Shown: positions 1-9,111 of the stretch, piece after piece
How positions within the stretch are numbered: position 1 is the first letter of the stretch
Layout of the letters: the number at the start of each line of letters is the position of its first letter
Assembly: GCA_947626365.1 (NCBI GenBank)
Contig: CANQRW010000007.1
Coordinates: forward strand, 1 to 64,000
DNA length: 64,000 bases
Direction of reading: 5' to 3'
From: an uncultured Lachnospiraceae bacterium
GTDB lineage: Bacteria; Bacillota; Clostridia; Lachnospirales; Lachnospiraceae
Notes under the pieces: model-generated
Database searches by the model: none
What the model saw: the letters and a program-made list of their open reading frames with translations, nothing else
Told to the model about the DNA's origin: nothing
Translations under genes and position numbers: made by a program

Positions 1-35
1 TTGTCGCAGAGTATGTCACTCTGCGACAATTTTTT
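1..35 (+). terminator. Rho-independent terminator at the left edge
   Basis: A perfect 12-bp stem (TTGTCGCAGAGT / ACTCTGCGACAA) with a 5-nt loop is followed by six T residues on the plus strand. It most likely ends a plus-strand gene left of the window. It could also serve the minus-strand hydroxylase gene, but the T-run needed for that orientation would lie outside the window. Confidence 0.8.
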
Positions 36-70
36 ACATCAGACGACCTGAATTATTCATCATGAATACA

Positions 71-2938
71 TCATGAAATATCTTTTGGCTTCCCCGCAAT
101 CTTCTCCGGCATAATGGGCAGCTCATAAAATCTCCTGCCGGTTGCCTGATAAACGGCATCTGTAATGGAAGGAAGCGGCGTGTTGACCACGATCTCGCCG
201 ATGGATTTGGCGCCGAAGGGGCCGCTGTCCTCGTAGCTGTTCTCAAAAGCCAGATGGATATGGCCCATATCAGCCCGGGTCGGAATCTTATACTGCATCA
301 GGGAATTCTCGTACACCCGTCCGTCGCCGCCATAGGTAACATTTTCCATCAATGCCATGCCGATGCCCTGGGCGATACCGCCCTCCGCCTGCATGCGGGC
401 CAGATTGGGATTGATGGGCGTGCCGCAGTCTACGGCGGCGTAAAAGTTCACCACTTCCACATGACCGGTCTGAGGGTCTGTCTCAATCTCGGCGACTCCC
501 GCCATGTAAGGCGGCGGGGAATACACGGAACTGTGGGTGCAGGTGGTCTCCAGGGCAATATCATTGCCGCACATGGAGGCAATGACGATATCCGGAAGGG
601 AGACAAAGCGCTGAGGATTGGATTCCCCATCGGTCCCATTTTCCTTCTTCTCCAGCATAAATACTTTCTTCCCGTCGAATTCCACCATCTCCTGATCACA
701 GTTCAGAAGCCTGGCGCCCAGCCTGCAGATCCGCTCCCGCAGCTCGTGAGCGCATTTCTCCACCGCTTTCCCCGTAATAAACGTGGTGCTGGAGGCATAG
801 GAACCGGAATCGTAAGGCGATACGTCCGTATCCGCGCCGGACACCGTAATGTCATCCACCGAACATTCCAGCACCTGGGCCGCGATCTGGGACAGGATCG
901 TGTCGCAGCCGGTTCCCATATCGGCGGCGCCGATGGTCAGCGTATAGTAGCCCTCCTCATTTACCTTCAGATTGGCGCTGCCCACATCCATGCCTGAGAT
1001 ACAGGAACCCTGCATGGCCATGCCCATACCCACGCTCCGAATCCGGCCGTTGGACATGATTCTGGACGGGAATTTCTCCTTCCATCCGCTCATCTCCTTC
1101 ACCTTCGCCAGGCACCGGTCCAGGGCGCAGCTGGTGTTGGGCTCATTATAGTAAGCAGGCATCACATCGCCTTCTTTGACAATATTCATTTCTCGAAGCG
1201 CAAAGGGGTCCATATGCAGCTCCGCCGCCAGCTCGTTGACCGCCGACTCCACCGCGAACAGGCCCTGGGTCGCGCCGTAGCCCCGGAACGCTCCCGCCGC
1301 CATTATATTGGTATAAACCACGTCGCTGACGAAACGGAACGCCTCCGCCTTGCCGTAGAGAGGTATGGACTTATGGCCGGATAATCCTACCGTGGTGGGG
1401 CCGTGATCGCCGTAAGCGCCCGTATTGGAAATGGTGTACATATCGATGCCGCGGATGCGGCCGTCCTTCATGGCCCCCAGGCGCACCCGCATCTCCATCT
1501 CGTGGCGGGGCGTAGATGCAGTCAGACACTCCTGACGGCTGTAGATCATCTTGCTGGGCTTCTTCGTCTTCCAGGTCACAAAGGCCGGAAACAGCTCCGC
1601 TACCACCGTCTGCTTCGCTCCGAACCCTCCGCCGATCCTGGGTTTGCTCACACGGACCCTGGACTGGGGAATGCCCAGAGCCGCGGCCACGATACGGCGG
1701 GTATGGAACACGATCTGGGTAGAACAGGTCAGATGGAGCCGCCCGTAGGCGTCAATGGTACAGAAAGTCCGGAAGGTCTCCATCATATTCTGCTGAACCG
1801 CCTTCGTGTGATAGGTCCGGTCCAGAACGATATCGCACTCGGACAGGACACGGTCGATGTCGCCGCCCCTGCTTTCATCATGAGCGCACAGATTTCGGCG
1901 GTTGTCCGCCCCCACCGGACACAGGCTTTCCCAGTTATCCTCAGGATGCACCAGCACCGGATTATCCAGCGCCTTATGATAATCGAGAACCGGCTCCAGC
2001 ACCTGATACGTTACTTTGATCAGGGACAGCGCCCGGTCCACGGCTTTTTCCGTCTCCCCGGCCACGATAGCCACCGGATCTCCCACATAGCGCACATGGC
2101 GGTCCAGCAGCAGCCGGTCGTGAGGGCTGGCCTCCGAATAAGTCTGCCCGGCGCAGGTGAATCGTCTGGCTCCTGCGGGAATATCCTCCCAGGTATAGAT
2201 TGCCTCCATGCCGGGAACCTTCATGGCCATACTCGTATCAATGGTTTCGACCAGCGCGTTGGCGTGAGGCGAGCGCAGAACCTTCACGATCAGGCAGTCC
2301 GCCGGGGCCAGATCGTCGGTATAGACCGGCTGTCCTGTGACAAGCTGCATGGCGTCCTTTTTGCGTACGGACCGGTTCACCATACGGAGAGGCTGTGCCT
2401 CCGCCTTCGCATGGCGGCTCTGAGGCGGTATATCCGCAGGATTCCAGTAAGGCTTACTCTCTCCTACCTCCTGCCCGGCCGCTTTTTTCTTTCTCCATTC
2501 CAGGAAATTCAGGATTCCCCGCAGCTGTCCCTCATATCCGGTACAGCGGCACAGATTTCCCGCCAGATATTCACGGATCTCCTGTTCGTCCGGTTCCGGA
2601 TTATCCCGAAACAGCGCCAGCGCGTTCATAATCATTCCCGGATTGCAGAATCCGCACTGGTCCGCTCCCTGATCCGCGATAAACGCTCCAAACTCCGCCG
2701 CTTCCTTCTGAAGTCCTTCCAGAGTCGTGACCCGGCGGCCATGGACCCTGGCCGCCAGCACGGAACAGGACAGCACAGGCTGGTCATCCAGCCACAGGGT
2801 ACAGAGGCCGCAGTTAGAGGTCTCGCAGCCTCTTTTCACGCTGTAACACCCCAGACTCCGCACCAGGTCGATCAAAAGCAGGTCCGCGTCAATATCCTTT
2901 TCTATCTTTTTGCCGTTCAATGTGAATTGGATTTTCAT
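71..2938 (-). CDS. Molybdenum hydroxylase, fused 2Fe-2S and molybdopterin-binding subunit (xanthine dehydrogenase / aldehyde oxidoreductase family)
   Basis: Hydroxylates an aromatic heterocycle or aldehyde using a molybdenum cofactor and two 2Fe-2S clusters. The N-terminal 160 residues carry a plant-type ferredoxin motif (CETSNCGLC) and the second cluster motifs ([15 protein letters not shown]). The rest is the Mo-binding domain, with [17 protein letters not shown] and a C-terminal GAKSIGEI segment holding the expected catalytic Glu. The 2Fe-2S/Mo fusion resembles the aldehyde oxidoreductase type rather than separate XdhC/XdhA chains. The track ORF begins at a TTG seven codons upstream; I prefer the ATG giving MKIQFTLNG, where homology starts, although its GGAG is rather close. 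The FAD subunit gene lies 71 bp upstream on the same strand. The substrate cannot be told from sequence: xanthine, purines and nicotinate-type compounds are all possible. Confidence 0.88.
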   Translation of the reverse strand: MKIQFTLNGKKIEKDIDADLLLIDLVRSLGCYSVKRGCETSNCGLCTLWLDDQPVLSCSVLAARVHGRRVTTLEGLQKEAAEFGAFIADQGADQCGFCNPGMIMNALALFRDNPEPDEQEIREYLAGNLCRCTGYEGQLRGILNFLEWRKKKAAGQEVGESKPYWNPADIPPQSRHAKAEAQPLRMVNRSVRKKDAMQLVTGQPVYTDDLAPADCLIVKVLRSPHANALVETIDTSMAMKVPGMEAIYTWEDIPAGARRFTCAGQTYSEASPHDRLLLDRHVRYVGDPVAIVAGETEKAVDRALSLIKVTYQVLEPVLDYHKALDNPVLVHPEDNWESLCPVGADNRRNLCAHDESRGGDIDRVLSECDIVLDRTYHTKAVQQNMMETFRTFCTIDAYGRLHLTCSTQIVFHTRRIVAAALGIPQSRVRVSKPRIGGGFGAKQTVVAELFPAFVTWKTKKPSKMIYSRQECLTASTPRHEMEMRVRLGAMKDGRIRGIDMYTISNTGAYGDHGPTTVGLSGHKSIPLYGKAEAFRFVSDVVYTNIMAAGAFRGYGATQGLFAVESAVNELAAELHMDPFALREMNIVKEGDVMPAYYNEPNTSCALDRCLAKVKEMSGWKEKFPSRIMSNGRIRSVGMGMAMQGSCISGMDVGSANLKVNEEGYYTLTIGAADMGTGCDTILSQIAAQVLECSVDDITVSGADTDVSPYDSGSYASSTTFITGKAVEKCAHELRERICRLGARLLNCDQEMVEFDGKKVFMLEKKENGTDGESNPQRFVSLPDIVIASMCGNDIALETTCTHSSVYSPPPYMAGVAEIETDPQTGHVEVVNFYAAVDCGTPINPNLARMQAEGGIAQGIGMALMENVTYGGDGRVYENSLMQYKIPTRADMGHIHLAFENSYEDSGPFGAKSIGEIVVNTPLPSITDAVYQATGRRFYELPIMPEKIAGKPKDIS

Positions 2939-3009
2939 AATCTCCGCTCTTTTCTTCAAATTGCAATTCTATTAAAAAAAAACACTCCTGCTGCCGCCGG
3001 AATCCGACG

Positions 3010-3840
3010 TCAGCCATGGGGTATAAAATGCTCCGCCGCTCTGGCGGCCAGAACCTGCGCCAGCTGTTTCCTGTACGCGGCGCTTCCCCGCAGGTTGGAG
3101 CTGACCAAAATCCGCTCTGCCGCGTAAGCGCCGATTTTTCCTGCCTTTTCCGCCGTCATCGGACCGGTGAAGATACCGGATTTGCCGGAATCTCCTCCAT
3201 GTGCCGCGCTTTTTTCGGTCTCTTCCGTCAGCAATACCGCCTTCTGCGGCCTGGCTCCCACGCAGATCCGAAGTCCGCCTTCCGTCATCGCCGCCCCGCA
3301 GGTCAGTACCGGAAAATCCGTCTCCGTATTGCGGACCGACTGATAATAATACTCCGCTGCTTTTTTCTCCAACACAATCCTTACCAGAATATCCCTGTCA
3401 TATGGCATTCTGGAGTAATCCGCCAGCGGCATCGTTCCGCCCTTATACAGTTCCACCTCTGCGTCCATGACCATGAACATGGTCAAAACATCGGAAAATC
3501 CGTATCTGCCGTAGAGACTGCCGCCTACGGTAGCTCCGTTTCGGAACTGTACCCCTACGATATGCCTGAGAGCCTCCTTCATGGCCCCGTCCGTGTATCG
3601 GTTCAGTCCCTCATGAAGTTCCAGCTGCCGCAGGGTAACCATGCTGCCGATGACGAAACGATCTTCCTGTTCTTCTATGGTATCCAGCCCCAGCCCCGAC
3701 AGATCGATGGCTGTCTGAACCCTTCCCCGGCTCATCTTCAGCCACATCATGCCGCCGATGACCCGGTTGGACCGCTTCTGGTTCAGCTGCCAGGCTTCCT
3801 CCAGGCTTTCTGCTTTTCTGTACTCTTTAATCGAAATCAT
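3010..3840 (-). CDS. FAD-binding subunit of molybdenum hydroxylase (XdhB/CoxM-like)
   Basis: Medium subunit that carries FAD and passes electrons from the 2Fe-2S clusters to an acceptor. The 276-residue length is normal for this family. An N-terminal FAD_binding_5 domain is visible (VIGGMMWLKMSRG near residue 27, then VQFRNGATVGGSLYGRYG near 107). The C-terminal part matches the CO dehydrogenase flavoprotein C-terminal domain, ending in tandem Ala/Arg-rich helices. It is the first gene of a two-gene minus-strand operon with the fused Fe-S/Mo subunit. No cofactor insertion chaperone (XdhC-like, MocA-like) is present in the window. The start is preceded by AAAGGAG at suitable spacing. Confidence 0.87.
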   Translation of the reverse strand: MISIKEYRKAESLEEAWQLNQKRSNRVIGGMMWLKMSRGRVQTAIDLSGLGLDTIEEQEDRFVIGSMVTLRQLELHEGLNRYTDGAMKEALRHIVGVQFRNGATVGGSLYGRYGFSDVLTMFMVMDAEVELYKGGTMPLADYSRMPYDRDILVRIVLEKKAAEYYYQSVRNTETDFPVLTCGAAMTEGGLRICVGARPQKAVLLTEETEKSAAHGGDSGKSGIFTGPMTAEKAGKIGAYAAERILVSSNLRGSAAYRKQLAQVLAARAAEHFIPHG

Positions 3841-4026
3841 CCATATGCTCCTTTGCCGGTATATCCGCTTTTCAATCCAAGATATCTTAACATATTTCTT
3901 ATTAAATGAAAAGATTTTTCTGCTCTGTGGTAATTTTTCAAAAAAATGCTAGTGTATTATTTACTCATAATCACATAATAAGGTCGTAACAAAAAAAACT
4001 CATTAGAGAGAAGGAGGCGTTTTATA

Positions 4027-4233
4027 ATGTCAAGCAAATCTTCTAATACCACCAACGTACCTGAGGCGAAAGAGGCTATGGACAAGTTTAAAATGGAAGT
4101 AGCCAGCGAGCTGGGCGTGCCGCTGACCAACGGTTACAACGGCAACCTGACTTCCGCGCAGAACGGCTCTGTCGGCGGCTATATGGTCAAGAAAATGATT
4201 GAGGCCCAGGAAAAGCAGATGGCTGGAAAGTAA
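4027..4233 (+). CDS. Alpha/beta-type small acid-soluble spore protein (SASP)
   Basis: Coats and protects DNA in the dormant spore and is degraded at germination by the GPR protease. The 68-residue protein has the family hallmarks: the GPR cleavage region (KMEVASELGVPL) and the DNA-binding helix near the C terminus (NGSVGGYMVKKMIEAQEKQ). A strong ribosome site (AAGGAGG) sits 9-10 nt before ATG. The upstream region has CATAATA at 3974-3980, resembling a sigma-G -10 box, but the matching -35 is poor in sequence and spacing, so forespore control is inferred from the family. It is monocistronic, convergent with recG, and followed by a hairpin terminator. Confidence 0.95.
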   Translation: MSSKSSNTTNVPEAKEAMDKFKMEVASELGVPLTNGYNGNLTSAQNGSVGGYMVKKMIEAQEKQMAGK

Positions 4234-4265
4234 GCCATTTTCCTGAAACTCTGTAACATGAAACG

Positions 4266-4306
4266 AAAAGCTCTGTGCAGATGTCATGCATTTGCATAGA
4301 GCTTTT
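4266..4306. terminator. Terminator between SASP and recG, probably bidirectional
   Basis: AAAGCTCTGTGCA pairs with TGCATAGAGCTTT (one G-T pair) around a 13-nt loop and is followed by TTTT on the plus strand. The minus strand also has a CTTTTC tract after the stem, so it may end recG transcripts as well. Confidence 0.75.
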
Positions 4307-4358
4307 CTCATATCATTTTGCCCCGAAAACAGATTCCCGCGGCACATATTCCTCACCT

Positions 4359-6413
4359 CTACAGGTTCAGCTTCCCATAACTTTTCTCCAGGTAGGCGTC
4401 CAGCCTCCGTCTCAGCTCCCGGTTAGGCTCCGCCTCCAGATGAGGATCCTGCTCCAGAAGAATATCCGCTTCCTCCGATACACTTTTAAGAATATCCGCG
4501 TCGGTAAAAATATCCGCCAGCTTAAATTCCATGTCTCCGCTCTGACGGATTCCGAAGATATCTCCCGGTCCCCGCAGCTTCAGATCTTCGGAAGCGATGT
4601 AAAAACCGTCGTTGGAGTGGTTCAGGATGTCCAGCCGTTTCTGGGTTCCCTCCTGATCGCCGCAGTTGACCATGATACAGTAGGACTGATGCTCTCCTCT
4701 TCCCACCCGGCCCCGCAGCTGGTGAAGCTGGGCCAGGCCGAACCGCTCCGCGTTCTCGATCATCATCACCGTGGCGTTGGGCACATTGACACCCACCTCG
4801 ATCACGGTGGTGGACACCAGAATCTGAATCTCCCCGGCCAGGAACCGCTCCATGATCCGGTTCTTCTCCTTTCCCTTCATTTTTCCATGGAGGTACTCGA
4901 TGGAAATCCCCGGCAGCTCCTGACGGAGCATCCGGGTGTAATCCAGGACATTTTCCGCCTCGATCATCTCGCTGGCCTCCACCATGGGGCAGATGACGTA
5001 AGCCTGGCGGCCGGAGGCAATCTGCTTCGCCATGAATTCATAGGCCTTCTTCCGGTAGCCGGTGTCTACCACACAGTTTTTGATGGGAAGACGGTTCTTC
5101 GGAAGCTCATCGATGATGGAGATATCCAGATCTCCGTAGAGAATGATGGCCAATGTCCTGGGAATGGGCGTGGCGCTCATGACAAGCACATGGGGCTCAT
5201 GGCCCTTTCCGCCCAGCATCTCCCGCTGTCCCACGCCGAACCGGTGCTGCTCGTCGGTGATGACCAGGGCCAGCTTGTCATAGACCACCTTCTCCTGGAT
5301 CAGGGCGTGGGTGCCGATAATGATATCCGCCTCATGGTTTTTCACCTTTTCCTGGGCGAGCCTCTTCTCCTTCGCCGTCATGGAGCCGGTGATGAGAACC
5401 GGCGTTTTGTCGATCCCATGGGCCGCGAACAGCTCCTGAATACTTTCGTAATGCTGTCTGGCCAGGACCTCCGTGGGCACCATCAGCGCCCCCTGAAATC
5501 CATTGTAAGCCGCGTAAAGAAGGGCCATCACGGCGATAATGGTCTTGCCGGAGCCTACGTCTCCCTGAATCAGCCGGTTCATCACCTGGCCGCTCTGCAG
5601 ATCCGCCTCCACTTCCTTCCAAACCTGCTCCTGGGCATGGGTCAGGCGGTACGGCAGATTCTTCTTCAGTTCTGCCACCTGGGGAACCGGCCTCATGACC
5701 CAGCCGCTCTTTTTGTCCTCACGCTTCTCCTTCAGTCCCCTTACTGCCAGTATAAACAGGAAAAACTCGTCGAACACCAGCCGTTTTCTGGCAAAAAGCA
5801 GTTCCTGCTGATCTTTTGGGAAATGGATATGCTCAATGGCGAAATTGTACTCCGCCAGCTCATATTTTTTCCGAAGCTCCGCCGGCATATACTCCCGCTC
5901 CATCTGCCGCACATCCAGAGCCTGGGCCACCGCCCGGGAAATGGCTTTGTTGCCCAGTCCTCTGGTCTGGCTGTAGACCGGCTGCATGGTGGTCATGATC
6001 TCCCGGTATCCGTCCCGGGAATAGATCTCCGGCTGCTCCATGGTCAGCCTGCCGTTTTTCTTCACGACTTTTCCGCAGAACACATGGTAGGTTCCGGCCT
6101 GCAGGGTATTTCGAAGAAACGGCATGTTGTACCAGGTAAGCTGAAGGCTTCCCGTGGTGTCCTTCAGGGACACCGTGATCACCTGGATATGGCTGAAACG
6201 GCGGACCGACGCGTCCTTTGACAGAACTCCCGCCACCGCCGCCGTCTGATCTTCCGCCAAATCTCCGATGGACACCGGCTCCTCATAGGCATGGTAGGCC
6301 CGGGGATAATAGTGGAGCAGATCGTCCACCGTGCAGACGCCCAGCTTTTCAAAAAGTTTTCCCGATTTGTCTCCCACCCCCTTCAGGGTACGGATATCGT
6401 CCTGATTGTTCAT
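4359..6413 (-). CDS. recG: ATP-dependent DNA helicase RecG
   Basis: Branch-migrating helicase that remodels stalled forks and recombination intermediates. The 684-residue length fits the family. An N-terminal wedge/OB region with HhH-like start (GVGDKSGKLFEKLGV) is followed by a superfamily-2 motor: Walker A GDVGSGKT, DEQH box (DEQHRFGV), motif III SATPIPRT and motif VI LRGRVGRG. The start is moved from the ORF-track start to the ATG giving MNNQDDIRTLKGVG, because AGGTGGAGAG precedes it and the extra 23 residues look like untranslated leader. It is the last gene of the yloU-yloV-recG run, an order common in Firmicutes. Confidence 0.97.
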   Translation of the reverse strand: MNNQDDIRTLKGVGDKSGKLFEKLGVCTVDDLLHYYPRAYHAYEEPVSIGDLAEDQTAAVAGVLSKDASVRRFSHIQVITVSLKDTTGSLQLTWYNMPFLRNTLQAGTYHVFCGKVVKKNGRLTMEQPEIYSRDGYREIMTTMQPVYSQTRGLGNKAISRAVAQALDVRQMEREYMPAELRKKYELAEYNFAIEHIHFPKDQQELLFARKRLVFDEFFLFILAVRGLKEKREDKKSGWVMRPVPQVAELKKNLPYRLTHAQEQVWKEVEADLQSGQVMNRLIQGDVGSGKTIIAVMALLYAAYNGFQGALMVPTEVLARQHYESIQELFAAHGIDKTPVLITGSMTAKEKRLAQEKVKNHEADIIIGTHALIQEKVVYDKLALVITDEQHRFGVGQREMLGGKGHEPHVLVMSATPIPRTLAIILYGDLDISIIDELPKNRLPIKNCVVDTGYRKKAYEFMAKQIASGRQAYVICPMVEASEMIEAENVLDYTRMLRQELPGISIEYLHGKMKGKEKNRIMERFLAGEIQILVSTTVIEVGVNVPNATVMMIENAERFGLAQLHQLRGRVGRGEHQSYCIMVNCGDQEGTQKRLDILNHSNDGFYIASEDLKLRGPGDIFGIRQSGDMEFKLADIFTDADILKSVSEEADILLEQDPHLEAEPNRELRRRLDAYLEKSYGKLNL

Positions 6414-6527
6414 AACTCTCCACCTGCATGCCGGTATATTGCGGCCGGGGGGCGTCCCTCCTTCCGGCGACGCCCCCCGCAATTGTTCAAAACAGATTCA
6501 AACAGCCGTAGCACCAGCTCTCTGCCG

Positions 6528-8249
6528 TTATTCCACGGATATGAGATAATAGTAAATCGGCTGGCCGCCGTTGTTCAGTTCCACCTCGCAGCCGGGGCAG
6601 ACAGCCCGGACCTTCTCAAGGAACCGCTCCGCATCCTCATCGCTGATGTCCTGTCCATAGTAGACGCTGACCAGCTCCGATTCTTCATCCAGCATATTCT
6701 TCAGGGTCTCCAGAGCCGTGGTCTCCACGGACTGGCCCACGGCCAGGATCCCATGGTCGCCCAGACCCATGATGTCTCCTTCCTGAATCTCCTTGTCCTC
6801 AATGATCGTGTGGCGTACCGCGTAAGTAATCTCTCCGGTCTTGACCTTCTTCATCTCCTCGGTCATATTCTCCAGATTCTCTTCCGGAGACAGATCCGGG
6901 ATAAAATTGATGATGGCCGTGATTCCCTGAGGAACCGTCCTGGAGGGAAGAACCACGATCTTCTTATCCTCCACCAGATGGGCGGCCTGCTCCGCCGCCA
7001 GTATGATGTTGCTGTTGTTGGGCAGGATGTAAATGGTATCCGCGTTGACCTGGTCGATGGCGTTCAGCATATCTTCCGTGCTGGGATTCATGGTCTGGCC
7101 GCCTTCAATGAGATAGTCCGTTCCAATCCCCTTGAAAATCTCGCTGAAGCCCTCGCCTACAGACACCGCTATGAATCCGTAGGGCTTACGCTCTTCAGAA
7201 ACCTTTTCCGATGCGGCTGCCGTGACCTTATCTGCCGCAGCCGCCTCCCGCTCCTTCTTCTGTTGGGCGGCAACCTTCTCCGCGTCCTTGATCAGACGCT
7301 CATTGTGTTCCTCCCGCATATTGTCAATCTTTATCTTGGACAGAGAGCCGTAGGTCAAAGCCTTCTGGATGGCGATGCCCGGATCGTTGGTGTGGACGTG
7401 GACCTTCACGATCTCGTCATCGGACACCAGCACGATGGAGTCTCCGATGGACTCCAGAAATCCCTTAAAATGCTCCTCTTCTTCCTCGTCATACTTCTTC
7501 TCAAGATTGATGATGAACTCGGTGCAGTAGCCGAATTTGATATTGGCTGTCTCCAGGTTCGCCGTATCCACAGATACCGTCTCCCGGTGCTCCGCAGCCG
7601 ACGGAACGCCGCCGATGGACAGATCCATCTCCTTGCCCAGAAGGCCGTCCAGGGCCCCTTTCATCACCTGCATCAGGCCTTGTCCGCCGGAATCCACCAC
7701 GCCTGCCTGTTTCAGGATCGGCAGCATCTCCGGCGTCTGGCTCAGCACGTAATCGCCGTGCTCAATAATCTTCTGCGTGAATTCAATAATATCCTCGGTC
7801 TCCGATACCAGTTCCACAGCCTTGTCCGCCATGCCCTTGGCCACCGTCAGGATGGTGCCTTCCTTGGGCTTCATGACGGCTTTATAGGCCGTCTCCGTCC
7901 CCCGGACAAAAGCGTTAGCCAGAGTGGTAGTGGTGATCACATCCACCGTCTTGATCTCCTTGGTAAAACCGCGGAAAAGCTGGGACAGGATCACGCCGGA
8001 GTTGCCTCTGGCGCCCCGCAGGGACCCGGAAGAAATAGCCCTGGCCAGCGTCTCCATGGTGGGATTCTCAAGCGCGGACACCTCTTTGGCCGCCGACATA
8101 ATGGTCATGGTCATATTGGTGCCGGTGTCGCCGTCGGGAACCGGGAACACGTTCAGCTCATTGATCCACTCTTTCTTCGCCTCCAGACCCTTGGCCCCGG
8201 ACAGAAATGCCCTCTGCAGGGTCTTTGCATCCATTGTATTCATACCCAC
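6528..8249 (-). CDS. DAK2-domain protein of the YloV/FakA family (fatty-acid-kinase-like)
   Basis: The N-terminal DAK2 kinase-like domain contains the Mg/ATP-binding loop NVFPVPDGDTGTNM and the RGARGNSGVILSQLFRG helix (residues about 30-110). The central and C-terminal FAK1-type regions follow (FIAVSVGEGFSEIF, YILPNNSNIILAAEQAA). In characterised relatives FakA phosphorylates fatty acids held by a FakB protein, feeding exogenous fatty acids into phospholipids. No FakB (DegV) gene is in this window. A lysine/alanine-rich linker around residues 300-330 joins the halves. The GTG start at 8249 has AGGAGG 9 nt upstream; an ATG two codons later is the alternative. It lies 14 bp after the yloU-like gene. 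Confidence 0.9.
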   Translation of the reverse strand: MGMNTMDAKTLQRAFLSGAKGLEAKKEWINELNVFPVPDGDTGTNMTMTIMSAAKEVSALENPTMETLARAISSGSLRGARGNSGVILSQLFRGFTKEIKTVDVITTTTLANAFVRGTETAYKAVMKPKEGTILTVAKGMADKAVELVSETEDIIEFTQKIIEHGDYVLSQTPEMLPILKQAGVVDSGGQGLMQVMKGALDGLLGKEMDLSIGGVPSAAEHRETVSVDTANLETANIKFGYCTEFIINLEKKYDEEEEEHFKGFLESIGDSIVLVSDDEIVKVHVHTNDPGIAIQKALTYGSLSKIKIDNMREEHNERLIKDAEKVAAQQKKEREAAAADKVTAAASEKVSEERKPYGFIAVSVGEGFSEIFKGIGTDYLIEGGQTMNPSTEDMLNAIDQVNADTIYILPNNSNIILAAEQAAHLVEDKKIVVLPSRTVPQGITAIINFIPDLSPEENLENMTEEMKKVKTGEITYAVRHTIIEDKEIQEGDIMGLGDHGILAVGQSVETTALETLKNMLDEESELVSVYYGQDISDEDAERFLEKVRAVCPGCEVELNNGGQPIYYYLISVE

Positions 8250-8263
8250 AGGTTACGTCCTCC

Positions 8264-8620
8264 TTAATCAATCACTCTGACACCTTCGACATAAATATTG
8301 ATCTTGTCTACTTCCATGCCAGTAAACTCTTCCACTTTATATTTCACGTTCTCGATCAGGTTGTCCGCAACCGCCGAGATGCTGACGCCGTAGGATACGA
8401 TCACATGGAAATCCAGGATAATATGGTTATCCTCAAGCTCCACGTTGATTCCGTGGGTCAGGCTCTCACGTTTCAGCAGCTTTACCAGGCCGTCCTTCAT
8501 GCTGACGGCCGCCATGCCCACGATACCAAAGCACTCGATCGCGGTAAGGCCCACATATTTGGCGATAACCTCGGTGCTAATCTGAATCTCACCCAGTTTA
8601 TTGCTGATTCGCCCTTTCAT
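8264..8620 (-). CDS. Asp23/Gls24-family protein (YloU-like)
   Basis: This 118-residue protein has the Asp23 fold pattern (ISTEVIAKYVGLTAIECFGIVGMA at the N terminus, then alternating strands and DLVENVKYKVEEFTGM-like helix). Family members are cytoplasmic or membrane-associated proteins linked to cell-envelope stress and, next to yloV, possibly to lipid metabolism. Their biochemical activity is not established. It is the first gene of the yloU-yloV-recG run. A vegetative-type promoter with an inverted repeat lies directly upstream (see separate entries). Confidence 0.92.
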   Translation of the reverse strand: MKGRISNKLGEIQISTEVIAKYVGLTAIECFGIVGMAAVSMKDGLVKLLKRESLTHGINVELEDNHIILDFHVIVSYGVSISAVADNLIENVKYKVEEFTGMEVDKINIYVEGVRVID

Positions 8621-8654
8621 AAAGAAACCCCCTTATCAGATTATCGGCTTTCTT

Positions 8655-8705
8655 ACAGTATTTCCAACCTTTGACCATCTAAGTATATCACATAAGAAAT
8701 ACTGT
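8655..8705. promoter_or_regulatory. 10-bp inverted repeat spanning the yloU promoter (possible operator)
   Basis: ACAGTATTTC (8655-8664) and GAAATACTGT (8696-8705) are perfect inverted copies 31 bp apart. The right arm touches the -35 box and the left arm lies just past the expected transcription start of the yloU-like gene. The arrangement would suit a dimeric regulator that loops or blocks the promoter, but no regulator is identified. Confidence 0.4.
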
Positions 8706-8710
8706 GTCTA
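8682..8710 (-). promoter_or_regulatory. Sigma-A-type promoter for yloU-yloV-recG
   Basis: On the minus strand TAGACA (-35, 8705-8710) is separated by exactly 17 bp from TATACT (-10, 8682-8687). Each box is one mismatch from consensus and the distance to the yloU-like start is about 60 bp. Confidence 0.7.
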
Positions 8711-8753
8711 TCGCAACTATTCACATTTTTTTGCTGATAAATGCAAATTTCGC

Positions 8754-8782
8754 TTGCAAAATGCAGCGCTTTCTGCTAAGAT
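8754..8782 (+). promoter_or_regulatory. Sigma-A-type promoter for rpmB
   Basis: TTGCAA (8754-8759), a 17-bp spacer and TAAGAT (8777-8782) precede rpmB by about 58 bp on the plus strand. It is divergent from the yloU promoter, with the two -35 boxes about 44 bp apart. Confidence 0.7.
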
Positions 8783-8840
8783 ACATATGTTGTGGGTTCC
8801 CGGTACAGGGGATTCAAGTAGGCGTTAAGGAGGTGCGATC

Positions 8841-9026
8841 ATGGCAAAATGCGCGATTTGCGAGAGGGCTGTCCATTTTGGTAATGCGGTTAGCCATTCC
8901 CATAGAAGGTCCAACAAGATGTGGAAAGCGAATGTGAAGTCCGTAAGAGTGAAAGTAAACGGCGGAACCAAAAAGATGTATGTATGTACTTCTTGCCTGC
9001 GGTCCGGTCTGGTTGAAAGAGCATAA
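8841..9026 (+). CDS. rpmB: 50S ribosomal protein L28 (zinc-binding form)
   Basis: Structural protein of the large ribosomal subunit. The 61-residue chain starts with MAKCAICERAVHFGN and ends with a second CxxC (CTSCLRSGLVERA). The two CxxC pairs make the zinc-ribbon (C+) form of L28. A strong ribosome site (AAGGAGG) lies 7 nt before ATG. It is monocistronic with its own promoter and a strong terminator. Its position divergent from yloU matches the conserved Firmicutes neighbourhood. Confidence 0.97.
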   Translation: MAKCAICERAVHFGNAVSHSHRRSNKMWKANVKSVRVKVNGGTKKMYVCTSCLRSGLVERA

Positions 9027-9044
9027 GCAGATTCAGATGAGATG

Positions 9045-9076
9045 AAAACTCCGGGAGATTGTCCCGGAGTTTTTTG
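9045..9076 (+). terminator. Terminator of rpmB
   Basis: AAAACTCCGGGA pairs with TCCCGGAGTTTT around a 5-nt loop and ends in a run of T residues, about 20 bp after the rpmB stop codon. Confidence 0.92.
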
Positions 9077-9103
9077 ATTACGTCAGTATGCAAAAAACGC
9101 GCC
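9077..9103 (-). repeat. Dispersed repeat copy A (partial)
   Basis: Read on the minus strand this is GGCGCGTTTTTTGCATACTGACGTAAT, one arm plus the flank of the element seen more fully at 39.9 and 56.8 kb. Only one arm of the palindrome is kept. It lies between the rpmB terminator and the end of the TOPRIM-like gene, so it marks one boundary of the ATPase/TOPRIM insert. Confidence 0.65.
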
Positions 9104-9111
9104 TTTTCTCT

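Noticed and set aside
3953-3980. Sigma-G promoter for the SASP gene
   Set aside because: CATAATA fits a -10 box but the best -35 is imperfect and only 15 bp away, so it is mentioned in the gene entry only.
4275-8267. Long plus-strand frames of 648 and 658 codons
   Set aside because: They are antisense to recG and the yloV-like gene, show no motifs and are rich in His/Leu/Arg as expected for shadows.
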